64,000 nucleotides of DNA from NCBI RefSeq assembly GCF_010726645.1, contig NZ_AP022563.1, forward strand, positions 2,852,001 through 2,916,000. Direction: 5' to 3'. The notes below the pieces were generated by a model that was given only the letters and a program-made list of their open reading frames with translations, was not told where the DNA came from and ran no database searches. The stretch's first letter is position 1, and every line of letters begins with the position of its first letter. This DNA comes from Mycolicibacterium duvalii (GTDB lineage Bacteria > Actinomycetota > Actinomycetes > Mycobacteriales > Mycobacteriaceae). The translations under genes and the position numbers were made by a program. Shown here in pieces: positions 60,766 through 64,000 of the stretch.

Positions 60766-63567
60766 TCAGCGCCGCTTGGCGTGCTTGCCGCCCGCCTTCT
60801 GCTGCCGCGCGGCCTCCCGGCGTTCCCGGCGCGAGCCGCCGGCGGGCTTGGCGCCGCCGGTCCGCTTGACCTCCACCCCGCCGTCCTCGGACGGGCCGGA
60901 GTAGGTCAGCTGCTGCTGGCTGTCGTCGATACCCTTGGCGCGCAATCCCGGAGCGACGGGACGGGGCTTGGTGGCGACGCCGCCGCGTTGCCGGGAAGCC
61001 GCCTCGGCGAACTCGGCGAGCCCGGACGGCGGTGCCACCGGCGCGACGGCCGGTGCCGGTGCGGCCTCTACCTGGACGTTGAACAGGAAGCCGACCGACT
61101 CCTCTTTCATCGCGTCGAGCATGCCGATGAACATGTCGTAGCCCTCGCGGGCGTACTCCACCTCGGGACGCTGCTGGGCCAGACCGCGCAGGCCGATGCC
61201 CTCGCGCAGGTAGTCCATCTCGTAGAGGTGTTCGCGCCACTTGCGGTCGAGCACATTGAGCAGCACGTTGCGTTCCAGCTGCCGCATCGCGCCGTCGCCG
61301 GCGATCTCGTCGATCTGGCGTTCCCGCTCGGCGTAGGCACGCTCGGCGTCGGCCATCAGCGCGTCGAACAGCTCGTCGCGGGTCAGCTCACCGGGTTCGC
61401 CGACGGCGTCGGTGTCGAGCAGATCGTGGTGGTCGATGCCCACCGGGTAGAGCTGCTTGAGGCCCTCCCACAGCTTCTCCAGGTCCCAGTCCTCGGAGTA
61501 GCCCTCGGCGGTGGCGCCGTCGACGTAGGCGGTGACGACGTCGCGCAGGATCTGGTGTGCCTGCTCGGCGAGGTTCTCGCCCTCCAGGATGCGGCGGCGC
61601 TCGGCGTAGATGACCTTGCGCTGCTGGTTCATCACCTCGTCGTACTTGAGGACTTCCTTGCGGATGTCGAAGTTCTGCTGCTCGACCTGGGTCTGGGCGC
61701 TCTTGATCGCCCGCGAGACCATCTTGGCCTCGATCGGCACGTCGTCGGGCAGGTTCAGCCGCGTCAGCAGCGTCTCCAGCGTCGCACCGTTGAAGCGGCG
61801 CATCAGCTCGTCGGCCAGCGACAGATAGAACCGGGACTCGCCGGGGTCACCCTGGCGGCCTGAGCGGCCGCGCAGCTGGTTGTCGATGCGGCGCGACTCG
61901 TGGCGTTCGGTGCCCAGCACGTACAGGCCGCCGGCGGCGACGACGTCCTTGGCCTCGGCGGCCACCTCTTCGCGGACGTGTGGAAGTTCGTCGTGCCACG
62001 CCGTCTCGTAATCCTCGGGCGTGTCGATCGGGTCCAGCCCGCGCTGACGCAGCCGGCGGTCCAGCAGATAGTCGACGTTGCCGCCGAGCACGATGTCGGT
62101 GCCGCGGCCGGCCATGTTGGTGGCCACGGTGATCGCGCCGAGCCGGCCGGCCTCGGCGATGATGCCGGCCTCCTGCTCGTGGTACTTGGCGTTGAGCACG
62201 TTGTGCGGGATGCGCCGCTTCTGGAACTGGCGCGACAGGAACTCCGAGCGCTCGACGCTGGTGGTGCCGATCAGCACCGGCTGGCCCTTCTCATAGCGTT
62301 CGACGACGTCGTCGACGACCGCCATGAACTTGGCCTCTTCGGTCTTGTAGATCAGGTCGGACTGGTCGGTACGGATCATCGGCTTGTTGGTCGGGATCGT
62401 GACCACACCCAGCTTGTAGATCTCGTGCAGCTCGGCGGCCTCGGTCTCGGCGGTGCCGGTCATGCCGGCGAGCTTGTCGTAGAGCCGGAAGTAGTTCTGC
62501 AGCGTGATCGTGGCGACCGTCTGGTTCTCGGCCTTGATCTCGACCTGCTCCTTGGCCTCGATGGCCTGATGCAGGCCCTCGTTGTAGCGGCGCCCCACCA
62601 GCACACGGCCGGTGAAGTCGTCGACGATGAGCACCTCGCCGTTGCGGACGATGTAGTGCTTGTCGCGTTCGAAGAGCTCCTTGGCCTTGATCGCGTTGTT
62701 GAGGTAGCTGATCAGCGGCGAGTTGGCGGCTTCGTAGAGGTTGTCGATACCGAGCTGGTCCTCGACGAACTCGACGCCCAGCTCGTGGACACCCACCACG
62801 CGCTTCTTGATGTCGACCTCGTAGTGGACGTCTTTCTCCATCATCGGCGCGAGCCGGGCGAACTCGGTGTACCAGCTGGAGCCGCCGTCGGCCGGGCCGG
62901 AGATGATCAGCGGGGTGCGCGCCTCGTCGATGAGGATGGAGTCGACCTCGTCGACGATCGCGAAGGTGTGGCCGCGTTGCACGCAGTCTTCGAGCCGCAG
63001 CGCCATGTTGTCGCGCAGGTAGTCGAAGCCGAATTCGTTGTTGGTGCCGTAGGTGATGTCGGCGTTGTACGCGGCGCGCCGCTCGTCGGGGGTCATCTGG
63101 GACAGGATCACGCCGACCTCGAGGCCCAGGAAGCGGTGCACGCGACCCATCTGCTCGGCGTCGCGTTTGGCCAGGTAGTCGTTGACCGTGACGATGTGCA
63201 TGCCCTTGCCGGCCAGCGCGTTGAGGTAGGCAGGCAGCACCGCGGTCAGGGTCTTGCCCTCACCGGTCTTCATCTCGGCGACGTTCCCGAAGTGCAGCGC
63301 CGCCCCGCCCATCACCTGGACGTCGAAGTGGCGCTGGTTGAGCACCCGCCAGGCCGCCTCACGGGCTACGGCGAACGCCTCGGGCAGCAGGTCATCGAGG
63401 CTTTCGCCGTTTTCGATGCGAGTTTTGAACTCGTCGGTTTTTCCGCGCAGTTCGGCGTCGGAGAGCTTCTCGACGTCGTCGGCCAGGGTGTTGACGTAAT
63501 CAGCCACGCCCTTGAGGCGCTTGACCATGCGGCCTTCGCCGAGTCGGAGCAACTTGTCGAGAAGCAC
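60766..63567 (-). CDS. secA1: preprotein translocase ATPase SecA1
   Basis: A 933-residue SecA motor. Walker A is [15 protein letters not shown], Walker B/DEAD-like is [16 protein letters not shown], and [14 protein letters not shown] and [16 protein letters not shown] belong to the second motor domain; the helical scaffold with [21 protein letters not shown] follows. The C-terminus is a basic tail ([20 protein letters not shown]) without the SecB-binding zinc motif, as usual in mycobacteria. The start is GTG with AGAGGA upstream. This is the essential housekeeping copy, not the shorter SecA2. Confidence 0.97.
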   Translation of the reverse strand: MLLDKLLRLGEGRMVKRLKGVADYVNTLADDVEKLSDAELRGKTDEFKTRIENGESLDDLLPEAFAVAREAAWRVLNQRHFDVQVMGGAALHFGNVAEMKTGEGKTLTAVLPAYLNALAGKGMHIVTVNDYLAKRDAEQMGRVHRFLGLEVGVILSQMTPDERRAAYNADITYGTNNEFGFDYLRDNMALRLEDCVQRGHTFAIVDEVDSILIDEARTPLIISGPADGGSSWYTEFARLAPMMEKDVHYEVDIKKRVVGVHELGVEFVEDQLGIDNLYEAANSPLISYLNNAIKAKELFERDKHYIVRNGEVLIVDDFTGRVLVGRRYNEGLHQAIEAKEQVEIKAENQTVATITLQNYFRLYDKLAGMTGTAETEAAELHEIYKLGVVTIPTNKPMIRTDQSDLIYKTEEAKFMAVVDDVVERYEKGQPVLIGTTSVERSEFLSRQFQKRRIPHNVLNAKYHEQEAGIIAEAGRLGAITVATNMAGRGTDIVLGGNVDYLLDRRLRQRGLDPIDTPEDYETAWHDELPHVREEVAAEAKDVVAAGGLYVLGTERHESRRIDNQLRGRSGRQGDPGESRFYLSLADELMRRFNGATLETLLTRLNLPDDVPIEAKMVSRAIKSAQTQVEQQNFDIRKEVLKYDEVMNQQRKVIYAERRRILEGENLAEQAHQILRDVVTAYVDGATAEGYSEDWDLEKLWEGLKQLYPVGIDHHDLLDTDAVGEPGELTRDELFDALMADAERAYAERERQIDEIAGDGAMRQLERNVLLNVLDRKWREHLYEMDYLREGIGLRGLAQQRPEVEYAREGYDMFIGMLDAMKEESVGFLFNVQVEAAPAPAVAPVAPPSGLAEFAEAASRQRGGVATKPRPVAPGLRAKGIDDSQQQLTYSGPSEDGGVEVKRTGGAKPAGGSRRERREAARQQKAGGKHAKRR

Positions 63568-63654
63568 GTGCTTGATCCTCTTTACTTCGGGCGATGTGCG
63601 GTTTCAGACCGACCCCATCGTAGGGGACTACGCGAAAACCCTGGTCATGCACGG

Positions 63655-63691
63655 CACGAGTCCCCCGGATTGGGTTTCCGGGGGACTCGTG
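63655..63691. terminator. strong hairpin between hpf and secA1
   Basis: A perfect 14-bp stem (ACGAGTCCCCCGGA and its complement, 63656-63669 and 63677-63690) extends by one more C:G pair and has a 7-base loop. It lies 20 bases downstream of the hpf stop and 88 bases upstream of the secA1 start, so it should end hpf transcription and separate the two genes. Confidence 0.75.
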
Positions 63692-63710
63692 TTGGGCGGA
63701 TCGGGCCGGA

Positions 63711-64000
63711 TCAGGCCAGGCGGATCAGGCCGTAGTCGAAGGCGTGCCGGCGGTACACCACCGTCGGCTTGTCGTGCTCTTTGTCGTGGAAGAGGAAGAA
63801 GTCGTGGCCGACGAGTTCCATCTCGTAGAGCGCGTCATCGACGGTCATCGGGGTCGCGGGATGCTCCTTAACCCGGACGATGCGGCCCGGGGTGTGGTCG
63901 TCGAGGTCGACTTGGCCTTCGGCCGGCGCGGTGTCCTGAGCCGGCATGGCGAAAGCGCGCTCGAGGTGTTCGGGCGAGGTGGCTTCGGCCAACGAGACCG
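63711..64000 (-). CDS. hpf: ribosome hibernation-promoting factor, long form (5' partial)
   Basis: The C-terminal part (about 96 residues) of a long-form HPF/YfiA-type ribosome hibernation factor; the frame is open to the window edge, so the N-terminal RNA-binding domain lies outside. The dimerisation domain is clear: VRVKEHPATPMTVDDALYEM, LVGHDFFLFHDKEHDKP and TVVYRRHAFDYGLIRLA. In M. smegmatis this protein (MPY) protects 70S ribosomes under zinc starvation. An internal TTG near 63992 is not a believable start. Confidence 0.93.
   Translation of the reverse strand, partial: VSLAEATSPEHLERAFAMPAQDTAPAEGQVDLDDHTPGRIVRVKEHPATPMTVDDALYEMELVGHDFFLFHDKEHDKPTVVYRRHAFDYGLIRLA

Overview
The window is a gene-dense, high-GC stretch of a mycobacterial chromosome. 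Diagnostic mycobacterial genes include WhiB1, WhiB7, mycoredoxin, AdnAB, UvrD2, SigH/RshA, PdtaS, MoeZ, DesA3, a WS/DGAT acyltransferase, SecA1 and the 29-residue ribosomal protein bL37. From memory of M. tuberculosis, gene order from about 7.8 kb to the right edge follows Rv3193c-Rv3241c almost gene for gene. An added aldo/keto reductase, a type II dehydroquinase and an intact (not split) tgs3-like gene point to a non-tuberculous, Mycolicibacterium-type species. No insertion sequence, prophage, CRISPR array or plasmid-like segment was seen.

Layout. 1-7.6 kb: a partial F420-type luciferase-like oxidoreductase, a PEP-utilising ATP-grasp enzyme, a SpoIIAA-like protein, a small membrane protein, initiator tRNA-Met with a strong terminator, htpG and a FAD-linked oxidase. 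7.7-15.7 kb: UPF0182 membrane protein, PDZ/Lon-type protease, zincin_2 protein, an E1-like protein with zinc cysteines, and an ABC1/UbiB-like kinase. 15.7-28 kb: a redox and DNA-repair block (whiB7 with a long attenuated leader, uvrD2, mrx1, nudC, a K+ channel, adnB-adnA). 28-38 kb: lipV, an alkyltransferase-like protein, moeZ, a DUF3152 protease, a TetR regulator, a DUF3107 protein, an MmpS-like protein, a ferritin-like protein, rhlE and a beta-propeller protein. 38-43 kb: a ParA-like ATPase, gpm2-entC-acetyltransferase, dehydroquinase and a diacylglycerol kinase. 43-47 kb: the stress-regulation block whiB1, pdtaS, TB7.3, bL37, rshA-sigH. 47-54.7 kb: YbaK, SDR, two methyltransferases, SRAP peptidase, aroA-rsgA. 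54.7-64 kb: aldo/keto reductase, the desA3/ferredoxin-reductase pair with palindromic operators, a WS/DGAT, an Rv3235-like protein, secA1 and the end of hpf.

How the genes work together. Several units look translationally coupled by ATGA, GTGA or TGATG overlaps (adnA-adnB, gpm2-entC, sigH-rshA, dehydroquinase-membrane protein, SRAP-methyltransferase, K+ channel-nudC). Regulation is unusually readable. The whiB7 leader has a small upstream ORF and a terminator hairpin. whiB1 has a CRP-like site and a -35 hexamer. sigH has a GGAAC-N18-GTT promoter typical of SigH itself. Two perfect palindromes precede the ferredoxin-reductase and desA3 genes. The most interesting leads are the whiB7 leader, the Cys-to-Val change in the PdtaS sensor domain, the orphan cyclodehydratase-like protein, the desaturase operators, and a small dispersed palindromic repeat seen twice.
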